A DNA stretch of 59,287 nt from Fulvivirga imtechensis AK7. GTDB lineage: Bacteria; Bacteroidota; Bacteroidia; Cytophagales; Cyclobacteriaceae. This document shows, piece after piece, positions 16,621 to 27,300 of this stretch (positions are counted from its first letter, which is position 1; each line of letters begins with the position of its first letter). The notes beneath the pieces are model-generated. The model was given only the letters and a program-made list of their open reading frames with translations, made no database searches and was not told where the DNA came from. The position numbers and the translations under genes are program-made. The stretch lies in the NCBI RefSeq assembly GCF_000331535.1, contig NZ_AMZN01000086.1:1-59287 (forward strand). Reading direction: 5' to 3'.

Positions 16621-18870
16621 TTACCTCGGTCCTGCCGGTAAATTATTTTTTAAATACCAGGTCAAATATTCCCTCAAGTGCCTTGAAGTATTTTCCCCTT
16701 CATATATACCATGCGAGCGGTTAGGATATGCCATGAAAGTAAACATTTTATTATGTTTTACTAATTCATTGATGAGTAATTCACTGTTCTGATAATGTAC
16801 ATTATCATCGCCCGTACCATGGATCAGCAGCAAGTTACCCTTCAGGTTTTTGGCAAAAGTGATCGGTGATCCGTTTTTGTAACCCTCGGCATTTTCCGAA
16901 GACAAACCCATATATCGCTCCTGGTAAATGTTATCGTAGAGCAGTTGGTTGGCCACCGGAGCCACAGACATACCTGTATGGTATATTTCGGGGTATCGGA
17001 ACATCGCATTCAAGGTCATGGAGCCTCCACCGCTCCAGCCCCAGATACCAATACGCTCTTTGTCAACAAAGGAATATTTTTTGATGATACCTTTCACAGC
17101 ATTGGACTGATCAGCAGAGGCCAGGATACCGATTTGACCGTAAACAGCTTTGCGCCAGTTGCGCCCTTTGGGAGCTGGTGTACCTCTATTGTCGACACTC
17201 ATCACTATATAACCATTCTGCGCCAGGTACTGGTGCCACAGGTAGGTGCTCCCTCCCCACTGGTCCAGCACGGTCTGGTTCCAGGGTTCACCATACACAT
17301 AAAAGAGTACCGGATATTTTTTTGAAGGGTCAAACCCGGCCGGCTTGATCATATAAGCGTCAAGCATTACGCCTTCACCAATGTCCACCTGGAAAAACTC
17401 CATAGGATTTTTGTCAAGGGCAGCTATTTTCTGCTTCAACTTGTCATTGCTTACCATCACCTTCATCGTTTTATGGTCGGGCAAGCTGATCAGTGAAGTA
17501 GTATTGGGAACCTCCGCTGTCGAGTAATGATGCAACGCATATTTAGCTCCGGGAGCAATGTAGTAGCTATGGGTTCCTGGCTGGTGGGCCGGACTGAGCC
17601 GCTCCGGCTTGCCTTTGCCTGATAATTTGCTTCTGTACAGGTATCTTTGTGTAGCATTTTCAGGGGAAGCAATATAATAGAGCCACCCTCCCCTGGTATC
17701 TACTTCCTCAATGCTGATAACATCAAAAGGCGAAGGAGTGATCAGCTTTAGGTCCTTACCATCACTTGAAAGAGTATATACCTGCCGCCACCCTCGTCTT
17801 TCACTCACCCACAATAGCTTACTACCTTTATCATCAAGCCACTGCCAGTCATCTACTGTGTCTAGCCATGCCTCATCTTTCTCGGTAAAAATAGTCTCCA
17901 CGTGACCTGTAGCGGCATTACATTTCATCAATTGATTAGTATTTTGCTTCCTATTCAAATGCTGTAGAAGCACGTGCTGCGAATCTTTCACCCATATCAT
18001 CCGTGGTATGAAGTTGTTCTTGGGATCTCCCGGCACGTTCATCCATTGTATGTCCCCACCGGAGACGCGCACCACTCCTACTCTGCAAGCAGAGTTATCT
18101 TCTCCGACTTTAGGATACTGCACCGGTATGGTATAAGAGTAAACTGAGTCTGTGTTGTTGATCATTAGAAAATCTTTGATACCGGAGGCATCTAACTGCC
18201 AAAAAGCGATAGCTTTTCCGTCAGGACTCCAAAGGAAACCATCGCGAGCATCAAATTCTTCCTCATAAGCCCAATCGAATGTGCCGTTGATCAGGTCGGT
18301 GGAACCATCAAATGTAAGCTGGGTAATGCGCTTTGTAGTCAGATCCTCAACAAATACATTATGCTCCCGAACATAAGCCACCCTGTCACCTTGTGGCGAG
18401 AACTTGGCAAACATGAGTGTAGAAGGCTTTGCATCAGCCCCTCCTAATTGGTGTAGTTTTCGTGAAGCTACATCCAGCACCCAGTAATCACCTTTTGTAT
18501 TGTAGCGCCACACGCGGGCGGTGTTGGTAAAAATGAGAAGCTTTGTTTTATCATCACTCCAGCTATAGTTGCTGATCTGCAACGGCTTTTCTTTTCCCGC
18601 CGGAATAAGACTGGCAGCGCTTACCAGCACCTCTCTTTTCTGCGTGGCGGTTTCATAGCGGATGATATCCTGTCCTCCTGCAACATCAGCAGATTTTTCT
18701 ACAGTGGTATACCCCTCTCCGTCATCGACCCATCTGGAAGGGCCAAAATAGTCGGAAGAAAATTCATAGTCGGTAAATATCCGCTTCAGGTCAAGCCTGC
18801 TCTCCTGAGCCGCTACCTGGCTGACCAAAATAGTAAAAATGATTGCCAACACTTTACTTAAAATTCTCAT
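16621..18870 (-). CDS. Dipeptidyl peptidase IV (S9B family)
   Basis: About 749 residues from the ATG at 18870, which begins a signal peptide ending at SQVAAQE; a longer frame to 18957 overlaps the next gene and lacks a signal. An N-terminal eight-bladed propeller contains the double-Glu motif DWAYEEEF that grips the substrate N-terminus. The C-terminal hydrolase has Ser613 in GWSGGG, Asp688 in HGTGDDNVH and His720 in NRSHGIYEG, the same Asp-His spacing as human DPP4. It removes Xaa-Pro dipeptides from peptide N-termini, an ideal step for Gly-Pro-rich collagen peptides. Probably periplasmic, and in an operon with the 3-hydroxyproline dehydratase upstream. Confidence 0.95.
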   Translation of the reverse strand: MRILSKVLAIIFTILVSQVAAQESRLDLKRIFTDYEFSSDYFGPSRWVDDGEGYTTVEKSADVAGGQDIIRYETATQKREVLVSAASLIPAGKEKPLQISNYSWSDDKTKLLIFTNTARVWRYNTKGDYWVLDVASRKLHQLGGADAKPSTLMFAKFSPQGDRVAYVREHNVFVEDLTTKRITQLTFDGSTDLINGTFDWAYEEEFDARDGFLWSPDGKAIAFWQLDASGIKDFLMINNTDSVYSYTIPVQYPKVGEDNSACRVGVVRVSGGDIQWMNVPGDPKNNFIPRMIWVKDSQHVLLQHLNRKQNTNQLMKCNAATGHVETIFTEKDEAWLDTVDDWQWLDDKGSKLLWVSERRGWRQVYTLSSDGKDLKLITPSPFDVISIEEVDTRGGWLYYIASPENATQRYLYRSKLSGKGKPERLSPAHQPGTHSYYIAPGAKYALHHYSTAEVPNTTSLISLPDHKTMKVMVSNDKLKQKIAALDKNPMEFFQVDIGEGVMLDAYMIKPAGFDPSKKYPVLFYVYGEPWNQTVLDQWGGSTYLWHQYLAQNGYIVMSVDNRGTPAPKGRNWRKAVYGQIGILASADQSNAVKGIIKKYSFVDKERIGIWGWSGGGSMTLNAMFRYPEIYHTGMSVAPVANQLLYDNIYQERYMGLSSENAEGYKNGSPITFAKNLKGNLLLIHGTGDDNVHYQNSELLINELVKHNKMFTFMAYPNRSHGIYEGENTSRHLREYLTWYLKNNLPAGPR

Positions 18871-18908
18871 ATACAAATGTTTAAAAAAATTAAATCCTCT
18901 TACAACTT

Positions 18909-19976
18909 TTATCTTAGCATAAATCCCTCTCGAAATGGATCTTGTGGGTCCAGGCAAAATTCATTGCTGCCCGTAACATAAGCCGTTCCCCATACCTCAG
19001 GGATCACTGCCTGATGAGGCCCGTAGGTCACCTCCTTCATCAACTTACCCTCGAATTGGCTCCCCACAATGCTTTCTATTTTCATTTTTTGTCCGATATC
19101 CAGCTTTTTCTGATGATAATGTAGTGCCATCCTACCGCATACACCAGATCCCGTGGGAGAGCGATCCACCTCTCCATCAGCAAAAACACAAACGTTTCTG
19201 CTGTCAACTCCTTGCGATAAAGGGCCTCCCATGAAAATAGTCCCGTATAAAAAGCTTAGGTCCTTTTCTTCAGGGTGCCTCACCGGGATCCCTTCTTTTA
19301 TTATTGTGTTTTTTATTTCCCTTCCTATTCGGATGAGCTCACTGTAGTTATCGGGGGTTAACTGTATATTCAACTGTTCCGCATCAACATAGGCATAAAA
19401 AGCGCCCCCATAAGCAATGTCTGCTCTGACTTTACCAACACCACTTACTTGCACCTCCACGCCTTCAGCTAAAACAAATGAGGGTACCCCCTGAAATCCG
19501 CTGGCCGTTACCTGTCCATTTGCAACTTCTGCATAGGCGGTGATCAGGCCGCATGGGGCCTCTATTCTTATTGTAGTGACAGGTTCTATATGGGCTACCC
19601 ATTCCATTTCCACAGCAAGTTTGGCCAGGGCAATGACTGCGTGTCCACACATGGTGCTGTACCCTTCATTGTGCATGAAAAGCACGGAAAAATCTGCTTC
19701 TGAATGAAATGGAGGTAGTAAAATACAGCCATACATATCCGCATGGCCTCGTGGTTCAAACATTAGTAGCTTTCGCAGGTAGTCATAATGCTCTTTGACA
19801 TACCGTCTGCATTCCAGCAATGAACTACCGGGCACTTCCGGAAAACCCGCAGTTACCACCCGCAGTGGTTCTCCACCGGTATGCATATCAATAGTACTCA
19901 ACCTAAGCCACTCAGGAGAGATTTTCCATTGCTCAGACTGCAGGATACGTTGATAAATGTCGCTGATTCTCCCCAT
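18909..19976 (-). CDS. trans-3-hydroxy-L-proline dehydratase (proline racemase superfamily)
   Basis: 355 residues, the size of human L3HYPDH. The family frame is clear: DMHTGGEPLRV, LMFEPRGHADM, a first catalytic Cys110 in TMCGH, and DRSPTGSG near the end. The second catalytic position is Thr275 instead of Cys. In this superfamily Cys/Cys enzymes are racemases or epimerases, while Cys/Thr enzymes dehydrate trans-3-hydroxy-L-proline to delta-1-pyrroline-2-carboxylate. I therefore call a dehydratase, not an epimerase. The gene leads the DPP-IV operon and has, 122 nt upstream, a motif shared with the 4-hydroxyproline operon. Confidence 0.88.
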   Translation of the reverse strand: MGRISDIYQRILQSEQWKISPEWLRLSTIDMHTGGEPLRVVTAGFPEVPGSSLLECRRYVKEHYDYLRKLLMFEPRGHADMYGCILLPPFHSEADFSVLFMHNEGYSTMCGHAVIALAKLAVEMEWVAHIEPVTTIRIEAPCGLITAYAEVANGQVTASGFQGVPSFVLAEGVEVQVSGVGKVRADIAYGGAFYAYVDAEQLNIQLTPDNYSELIRIGREIKNTIIKEGIPVRHPEEKDLSFLYGTIFMGGPLSQGVDSRNVCVFADGEVDRSPTGSGVCGRMALHYHQKKLDIGQKMKIESIVGSQFEGKLMKEVTYGPHQAVIPEVWGTAYVTGSNEFCLDPQDPFREGFMLR

Positions 19977-20511
19977 GATTGTTAATTTACAATATTATAG
20001 ATTATCGACAATAGCACAGCGTAAGACTGTCCTTTGAAATTTCACCAAGAAGTAAATAAGGCGAAAAAGCCACACGAATACCTCAACTATCTCAACAAAA
20101 ACCGGTACTATTTTATCATTTATCACAAGCCTATCAAGTCGGTTTTCTCTATGACTATCTCTTGCCTAATATAGCCATAGTTTCCTTACATTCTTAAAGC
20201 ACACCACACCCAGTCCAAGATTTGGATCACAATTATAATTGCAGGCAGAGACATGCCTGGAGCACCACGTCAGAATAAAAAAAATCACCGAAACTTCTCT
20301 CCAATATTAACATTTGATAATGTTCTATACATATAGGTTAAAAAAGTATCAATATTGCTTTTAAATTCGTCATACCTTGGAAGTTGAAAATATATTACCT
20401 AACCCAAACCAAAAAACTACATACTTATGAAACGTACCGCAATTTCCTTATTTGCTCCGTCTTAACTCCGGTAGCTCAACAAACAACATTTAATCTTTAA
20501 GAAATATTAAA
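19977..20511. promoter_or_regulatory. Intergenic region with regulatory motif and a signal-peptide relic
   Basis: It holds the promoter side of the dehydratase operon. At 20427-20500 an ATG opens a signal-peptide-like start (MKRTAISLFA) that hits a stop after 12 codons; a shifted frame continues VLTPVAQQTTFNL and stops, so it looks like the stub of a lost secreted-protein gene. Confidence 0.4.
20099..20119 (-). promoter_or_regulatory. Candidate operator shared by hydroxyproline operons (copy 1)
   Basis: Contains ACCGGTACTATTTTATCAT. It matches copy 2 at 38100-38120 at 19 of 21 positions. It lies 122 nt before the start of the trans-3-hydroxyproline dehydratase gene, in the same orientation relative to the gene as copy 2. 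Confidence 0.55.
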
Positions 20512-20615
20512 GAGGCTGCCTTAAGAGTCTCCTTCTGACGAGATCAGGATCTCCTGGTTAGTTTTTGTTCATTTCCTTGGGATTCCAAAATCAAGTTTGG
20601 AATGACGACAGCCCC
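20512..20615. repeat. Intergenic fold-back element
   Basis: Ends GAGGCTGCC and GACAGCCCC are imperfect inverted repeats, and inside is a perfect 8-bp hairpin ATTCCAAA (20582-20589) / TTTGGAAT (20596-20603). It resembles the small palindromic intergenic repeats common in Bacteroidota genomes. Confidence 0.5.
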
Positions 20616-20719
20616 TTAATATGCTATTTACGGCACATACAAATGTGCACGCGGGGATGCTTTTGTCTTCTTTTACCCGCTCCCATGTTCAATATTTCAA
20701 CAAAATAAATCCATACATT

Positions 20720-23700
20720 ATGAAGAAAATCCTTTTACTATTTTTTTGTCTGCTAACAGCACTACAGGGCTGGTCGCAAGTTGACCCTCCCGCTATGTGC
20801 AATAGTGATGAGCAGATGAAACAGTTCTACAAAGAGCATCCTGCTGCATTACAGGAGGCACTGAAATTTGAAGAGCGGACCCGGTCCGGAAAAAACACAA
20901 CGGTCAGAACCGGTGGTTATATAATACCCGTAGTATTCCATGTCTTCGGAACGGATTTTGCCGGAAAAACAGTGAATGACAATACTATTATTACTGCGCT
21001 TGAAAAAGCAAATGAAGACTTCAACGGCCTGAATGATGACTATAACACTGTATCATCGCTGTTTCAAGGTATCAGAGCTACGTTAGACATCGAGTTTAAG
21101 CTGGCAAAGATAGATCCGAATGGAAATCTCACCACCGGCATCAACTACTATCCCGAACGGTCAGGCTTTGGTAATGGCGGTGGTTATGACGACCAGATCC
21201 GTCAATTTGCATGGGACAATTATAAATACATGAACGTATATATCATGCTCGATCTTTATGATGACAACAGCTATACCAACTCCGGAGTAGCCTGGTACCC
21301 GAATACCTGGATGTCAGATAACAATCTTGCAAGAGTGGTATATAACGGACGATATCTGTATGGCAATACAGACAAAGAATTTGCTTCTGTTTTAACCCAT
21401 GAGTTTGGTCACTGGCTTAACCTTGCGCATACTTTTGACAATGGGTGCAGCGCTCCTGGCGACAATGTGGATGATACACCGGCTACAACGGCCAACTCCG
21501 GCACTTGCAATGTAACAACGGAAAAGTGCAGCGGTGCCGGTATCCCCAACGGTGAAAACTATATGGATTATTCTAATTGCTACAAAATGTTCACCCAGGG
21601 GCAGGTAGCACGAATGCTAGCTGCATTAGAGCATGAGGCGCGATTTCCGCTTTGGCAGGAAGCCAACTTAGCTGCTACAGGTGTGAATGACACTGACTCC
21701 CCGTTTTTACTGTATTCGGCATCCGTTCTTCATGAGGATGATGCCAATGCGGGAGGCATAGAAGGCAGTGTAAATATCAGCGGACAAAATGGCGCTGCAT
21801 TTGCAGTAACGGGTGCGCTAACACAAGGCTCTCACTTTACCACCAGCAATGTGCCATCAGGGCTTTCCATACAGATCAATGTTCAAAATAGTACCACCGC
21901 TACATTGTCTGTATCGGGAAATGCCTCAGCACATGCCAATAGCGATGACGTGTCAAATATTTCAATTACTTTCCTGAACCCAGCCATTGCAGGTGGCACA
22001 TCATCTATTCAAAACCCAACCTTTAGTGGCTTTTCGCTAAACTTTAAGGATCCCTACTCTATTGTTTATGAGGACATCACGGATATAACCACTAATAGCA
22101 GCGCTACATGGACGTTCTTCGAACTGGCTTATGGCGATGGGCGCTATGGCTGCTGGTATGACGGGGGTAAACTACGATTAGAGACATACACTAAGCCATT
22201 AGTTTGTGAGGGCTCCACAAGAAATATCTCCCTCCTTGCAAGTGGCACGCCTATTAGTAGCAACAGCAATTGGGTAGCCGGTGGCCCCTACCCTGATGAG
22301 CATGACCTAAGAAGTGCTTCATACACTGCGTGGAATGGCAAAACAGGCTATATCGGCTTCAAATTCACTAGTCCGGAAGGCAAAAACCTGCACGGATGGT
22401 TCAGGGTAACTGTCAATGCTACAGGAAGTTCTTTTACTTTACATGACTATGCCTACTACACCAAGCCTAATGGAACCATCATTGCAGGTTCCACTACTGT
22501 AAGCACACCTCCGGTAGCTGCTTTTACGGCTTCTGCTACTACGGTTACAGCCGGTCAGTCCGTAATTTTTACTGATGGATCCACAGGTGGAGCTACAAGC
22601 TGGTCATGGTCTTTCCCCGGAGGAACGCCAGCAACAAGCACCTCTCAAAACCCAACGGTGAATTACAACACTGCCGGCACCTATGACGTGTCACTTACGG
22701 TTACCAATGCCAATGGCTCTGATACTGAAACTGCATCAGGTTATATCACCGTAAACCCTGCCTCAACAACCTATTGCAGTTCTGCGGGAAGCCGTTCTAC
22801 TTACGAACATATTGCCAATGTACAAATAGGGAGCTTTTCCAATCCTTCTGGAGCAGCTAATTACTCTGACTACACTCATCTGACAGTGGACCTCAGCAAG
22901 GGTAACAGTAATGCGCTTACACTCACTCCGGGCTTTTCCGGTAGCACATATAGCGAATACTTCAGGGTGTGGATCGACTACAACCAGGATGGAGACTTTG
23001 CAGATGCCGGAGAGCTGGCGTTTGACGCTGGAGGCACCTCTACCACAGCAGTATCAGGTACTATTAATGTGCCGTCATCAGCCCTTAATGGTACTACCCG
23101 CATGCGGGTAAGCATGAAATATCAGTCGGCGCCCGGACCTTGCGGCACCATAGGTGACGGAGAGGTGGAAGACTATACTGTTAACATCAGCAGTGTCGTA
23201 ACAGTGATCGCACCTGGCAACCTTACCGCTACCGCTACCAGCTCCGGCAGTATTTCTTTGACCTGGGGTGACAACTCCAACAATGAAGACGGCTTCGAAA
23301 TAGAAAGGTCAACGGGAGGTGCATTTAATATCATAACTTCCACCGGTGCAAATATCAGTTCATATACTGACAATGGGCTTAGCGCGAACACTACCTATTC
23401 ATACCGGGTAAGAGCAAAAAGCGGGGCGGTATACTCATCATACTCAAACACCAGCAGCGCTACTACTCCAAATGCACCATCGTATTGCAATGCAAGTGCC
23501 GGTAATCCCTCCGGACAATATATCAAAAGAGTAATAATCGGCAGTGTTGACAATAGCACAAGTTATGCAAGCAGCGGATACTCTGATTACGCTACAATGA
23601 GCGCCAATGTGACCAGCTCGGTTACTTTGACAGTCACTCCGCACCAATCCTGGGCCGGAACACAAGCCAGAGCCTGGGTGGACTGGAACCGTGACGGTGA

Positions 23701-24178
23701 CTTCAGTGACAGTGGAGAACAGGTACTCAGCGGTAGCGGTTCTGCTACCAGCTACAGCAGCACGATAACTCCTCCTGCAGGAACAGCCAGTGGTCCTGTG
23801 CGTCTCAGAGTAAGAGTTGCTTATGGAGAAGCGCCAACTGCTTGTGGAAGTATCTACTTCAGCGAAACAGAAGATTATACACTTAACATTGGCACTGCAG
23901 CAGGCCCCTCTGCCTCAGCGTTTGAGCAACAGTTGACATTATTCCCTAACCCTTCAAAAGAAGGGCGCTTCCAGCTTGCATATACCAAATATGAGGGTGA
24001 TTTGGACGTAAGTGTATATAGTTTACAAGGGGTACTGATCCATCGACAAACCTTCAGCACTGTCAATCAACCCGTTGATGCAATTACAATATCAATTAAT
24101 CAAAATGTACGTGGAACCTACCTGGTACATGTAAAAAATAATAACACCACCATAGTGAGAAAGGTCATTTTTGAATAA
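20720..24178 (+). CDS. Secreted M43 (pappalysin/cytophagalysin-like) metalloprotease with T9SS sorting domain
   Basis: 1152 residues from the ATG at 20720, which starts a clean signal peptide (cleavage near GWSQV). The M43 domain covers about residues 60-320, with HEFGHWLNLAH at 227-237 (three His zinc ligands, Glu base; Asn sits where Gly is usual) and the Met-turn region ENYMDYSNC. Then come a PKD domain (SWSWSFPGGTPAT), a GEVED domain (IDYNQDGDF...DGEVEDYTV), an FN3 domain and a second GEVED domain (DWNRDGDFSD...SETEDYTLN), ending in a type IX sorting domain (LTLFPNPSKEGRF...RKVIFE). It should be secreted or surface-anchored and degrade collagen or gelatin alongside the M9 enzyme downstream. 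Confidence 0.92.
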   Translation: MKKILLLFFCLLTALQGWSQVDPPAMCNSDEQMKQFYKEHPAALQEALKFEERTRSGKNTTVRTGGYIIPVVFHVFGTDFAGKTVNDNTIITALEKANEDFNGLNDDYNTVSSLFQGIRATLDIEFKLAKIDPNGNLTTGINYYPERSGFGNGGGYDDQIRQFAWDNYKYMNVYIMLDLYDDNSYTNSGVAWYPNTWMSDNNLARVVYNGRYLYGNTDKEFASVLTHEFGHWLNLAHTFDNGCSAPGDNVDDTPATTANSGTCNVTTEKCSGAGIPNGENYMDYSNCYKMFTQGQVARMLAALEHEARFPLWQEANLAATGVNDTDSPFLLYSASVLHEDDANAGGIEGSVNISGQNGAAFAVTGALTQGSHFTTSNVPSGLSIQINVQNSTTATLSVSGNASAHANSDDVSNISITFLNPAIAGGTSSIQNPTFSGFSLNFKDPYSIVYEDITDITTNSSATWTFFELAYGDGRYGCWYDGGKLRLETYTKPLVCEGSTRNISLLASGTPISSNSNWVAGGPYPDEHDLRSASYTAWNGKTGYIGFKFTSPEGKNLHGWFRVTVNATGSSFTLHDYAYYTKPNGTIIAGSTTVSTPPVAAFTASATTVTAGQSVIFTDGSTGGATSWSWSFPGGTPATSTSQNPTVNYNTAGTYDVSLTVTNANGSDTETASGYITVNPASTTYCSSAGSRSTYEHIANVQIGSFSNPSGAANYSDYTHLTVDLSKGNSNALTLTPGFSGSTYSEYFRVWIDYNQDGDFADAGELAFDAGGTSTTAVSGTINVPSSALNGTTRMRVSMKYQSAPGPCGTIGDGEVEDYTVNISSVVTVIAPGNLTATATSSGSISLTWGDNSNNEDGFEIERSTGGAFNIITSTGANISSYTDNGLSANTTYSYRVRAKSGAVYSSYSNTSSATTPNAPSYCNASAGNPSGQYIKRVIIGSVDNSTSYASSGYSDYATMSANVTSSVTLTVTPHQSWAGTQARAWVDWNRDGDFSDSGEQVLSGSGSATSYSSTITPPAGTASGPVRLRVRVAYGEAPTACGSIYFSETEDYTLNIGTAAGPSASAFEQQLTLFPNPSKEGRFQLAYTKYEGDLDVSVYSLQGVLIHRQTFSTVNQPVDAITISINQNVRGTYLVHVKNNNTTIVRKVIFE

Positions 24179-24205
24179 AAAAGAGACCTTATAACCACAG
24201 AAAAT

Positions 24206-24250
24206 ACAGGATTTAGCGCAGCCTTTTCACAAGGCTGGCGCTTCCTGTGT
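24206..24250. other. Long hairpin between protease genes
   Basis: AGCGCAGCCTT pairs with AAGGCTGGCGCT (one bulge) around a TTCAC loop and is extended by CAGGA/TCCTG. No T-run follows, so it may be a mRNA-stabilising or attenuating structure between the M43 and M9 genes. Confidence 0.45.
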
Positions 24251-24321
24251 GTTCTGCGGATAATTTCTACATCAATCTATACAATGCAATTTATAATTAT
24301 TAAACTAACCGCAATCAAACC

Positions 24322-27300
24322 ATGCTAAAACAATTTTACAAATGTCTGTTGTCAATAATACTACTATCGGTAGCAGGATATACACAGGGGCAAATACAAG
24401 TACCTCATGATCCCCATGATCACAACGATTTCTGCTCAAGAATGAATAAAAGCAAAAATCATGGGGTAGCAGAACCTAGCATCAAGATCGGAGATCATAC
24501 CAGGAAATCTTCAACTTCAAGAACTACAGCCACCTGCTATGATGCAGCCGGTTGGGCCTCTTTAGGTTCGTCAGCATTGGTGGGTGAGCTCAAGCAAAAC
24601 ACTAATTCCGACTGCTTTAGCTCCTTTTTTGCTATCGAGTCTAATTATGCGCCATCAATATTTTCGAATGCCAACATTGAGGCTGTGGCTAATGAACTAT
24701 ACAACCTCTCAGCTAGCTATGACGGCACAAAAAGCAGCGGCCTGTATGGACTCGTATACTACCTGCATGCAGCCGGTTATCAGGATTTTTACAATGACGG
24801 TGTAAGTATGAATATCACCAGTATTAACCGTTACATTCAAGGTTGTGAAGCATTGACTTCCAACCCAAACCTGTTTCTCACCACAAAAGATGCACTGGAT
24901 ATCCTTGATGAGTACCTGATACTGCTGGATTTTGATGGTCTAAGACACAAAACCACTGTACTTAATACCGTGAAGCGTGTAATGCAGGACCTTGTAGTAA
25001 ACAAAGTATGGAAGCAGGTGTCTTCCAACGATATCCGCACCTATGCAGGCGCTGCCAACAGAATATTTTTCCTGATGTTCAGGGGGGTGCAGGATAATGA
25101 TTATGTCAATGCCATCAATGGCAACAATACCTATTTCGAACTTCTTCGAACCATAGCACTGGATACAGAACTACAAAACAATGATGAACTGGCATTTATG
25201 ACATTAAATGCTGCAGGGGAGTTGGCCAGAATGGCTGGAGTTCCCACTCTGCTGGATGATACAGAAGCACATTTGGCACAGATTGCTCAAAACTCTGCGC
25301 GTCTAAGCCCTATGTGGTTAAAGGCAATCGAGGCTATGAATGAATATGGCAACTGTGCCGCCTACAGCTTGTGTGAGGATATGGAGCAGCTCCAGGATGA
25401 ACTTGATCAGATGTTATTTCCAAACACTTACACTTTTGATGATGGCAAAATGATTGTCAGAACTCCTCTTATCGAGGAGGAAGTGCAGGGACTTTACCAT
25501 GCCGCCAAACAAGTGAAAAATCAGTTTTTCAGAATGCTACAGACCGATGAACCTGTAGCTGGTGACCCTAACGACACATTAAGAATAGTGGTGTTCGGCT
25601 CAAAGCAGGAATACGATGATTATGTCACATACCTGTTCGGCATTGGTAGCGACAATGGTGGAATGTACATAGAAAGCAGGTCTACTTTTTACACCTGGGA
25701 CCGTACCGTTGGTGTGGAAAGCAGCCTATCTCTTGAGGCGTTGTTCCGTCATGAATACGTGCATTATCTACAAGGACGATACCTCATCCCGGGTTTTTGG
25801 GGTGAAAGCGAAATATACAACAACAGCAGATTAGTATGGTATGAAGAAGGCATGGCTGAGTTTTTTGCCGGTTCCACGGAAACAGAAGGCATCCGACTAC
25901 TGGCCTCAAATGCCAGGAATACACAGAACAGCGCCGGCAACTGGCCATCGCTCAACACCGTGTTTAATTCCAGTTATACCAGCGGAAACTTTCACCACTA
26001 CCACTACGGCAATATGATCTGGTATCACTGGTATGTCAATGATTTTGCCAAGCTGAAAACATTCTTCGAGTTGACGAGGAATAATGATATTGCAGGTTTT
26101 GATAATCTGGTAGACAGTCAACGGTATAATGGGCAGCAGGCTTTTACAGATTTCCTCAACCAGGTAGCCAACGGTACTGTGCAAGGCTGGGAACCTGAAA
26201 CTAACTGGCTGGATGATGATTATTTGGCAATAGGCTCCGAAAATGATATTGAGAATGAATTTACAGCCATTACGGGCATTACTGCATCCGCATCCATAGA
26301 AGCCACCGCGCTCAACAGGCGCTTTAAATTAACAGGCAGCCTGACAGGTTTACCTGCGGCTAACAACAATACAGATGCTGCCAAGGCGGCCGGGGCAGCT
26401 TTGGACAACATACTCATTCAGTTGCGCGGCAAGCCTATGCTTAACAATTTCACTTACTCCATAGGCTATTTCAAAAACCTTAGCCATAGCTCCGCCTCTA
26501 CAACAGCCGATTTTGTGATAACAGGTCCGCTCAGGGATGCCGGTATTCCGGACACCAACGATCCTGAGTTCAGCGCAGACCATACAGTGACCATGACCGG
26601 AGGAAATGTAACCTTCACCAGTGAATCCAGCGGCTATGTACGCTCGCTACAGTGGTCATTCCCGGGAGGATCGCCCTCCAGCGTTACTAATGAAGTACAG
26701 CCGACCATCACCTATGCACAGCCAGGTATCTATGATGTTGCGCTGACAACAACCGGTAGCACCGGTAGCGTAACGGAAACCAAATCAGCGTTCATCAAGG
26801 TATATGAAAAAAGTAATGTAGTTTATTGTGCTGCTGCCGGCAACAGAAGTGATAACTATGCCACGCGCGTTACCCTCGGCTCCATTGATCATACTTCCGG
26901 TCATCAGGCCTACAACGATTTTACATCCCTGGTCACCGAGTTGGTTCCTGGCGCCACTGAGACGTTAACAATTGGAACAAAAAATGGCTACTGGGATTCC
27001 AATGGCGTGGGTGCCTGGATAGATTGGAATGCTGATGGAGACTTCGATGACGCTGGTGAAGAGATCTACAATCAGTTTGGAGCCGGGCCGTATACTACTA
27101 TTGTAAACGTGCCCGCCAATGCTACACCTGGAGTTACCAGAATGAGAATACGGGTTGCCTACGGAGACGCGGGAAAAATAATAGCCTGCGGCAACGATGA
27201 TTATATCGGTGAGGTCGAAGACTTTTCTATTGTCATTCCTGGCAACAATGACCCTGTAAGCTATTGTTCCTCTGCATCCGGTCGTTCTACTTACGAGCAC

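Noticed and set aside
18909-19976. Annotation as proline racemase or 4-hydroxyproline epimerase
   Set aside because: The second catalytic Cys is Thr275, which fits dehydratases of trans-3-hydroxyproline; an epimerase needs both Cys.
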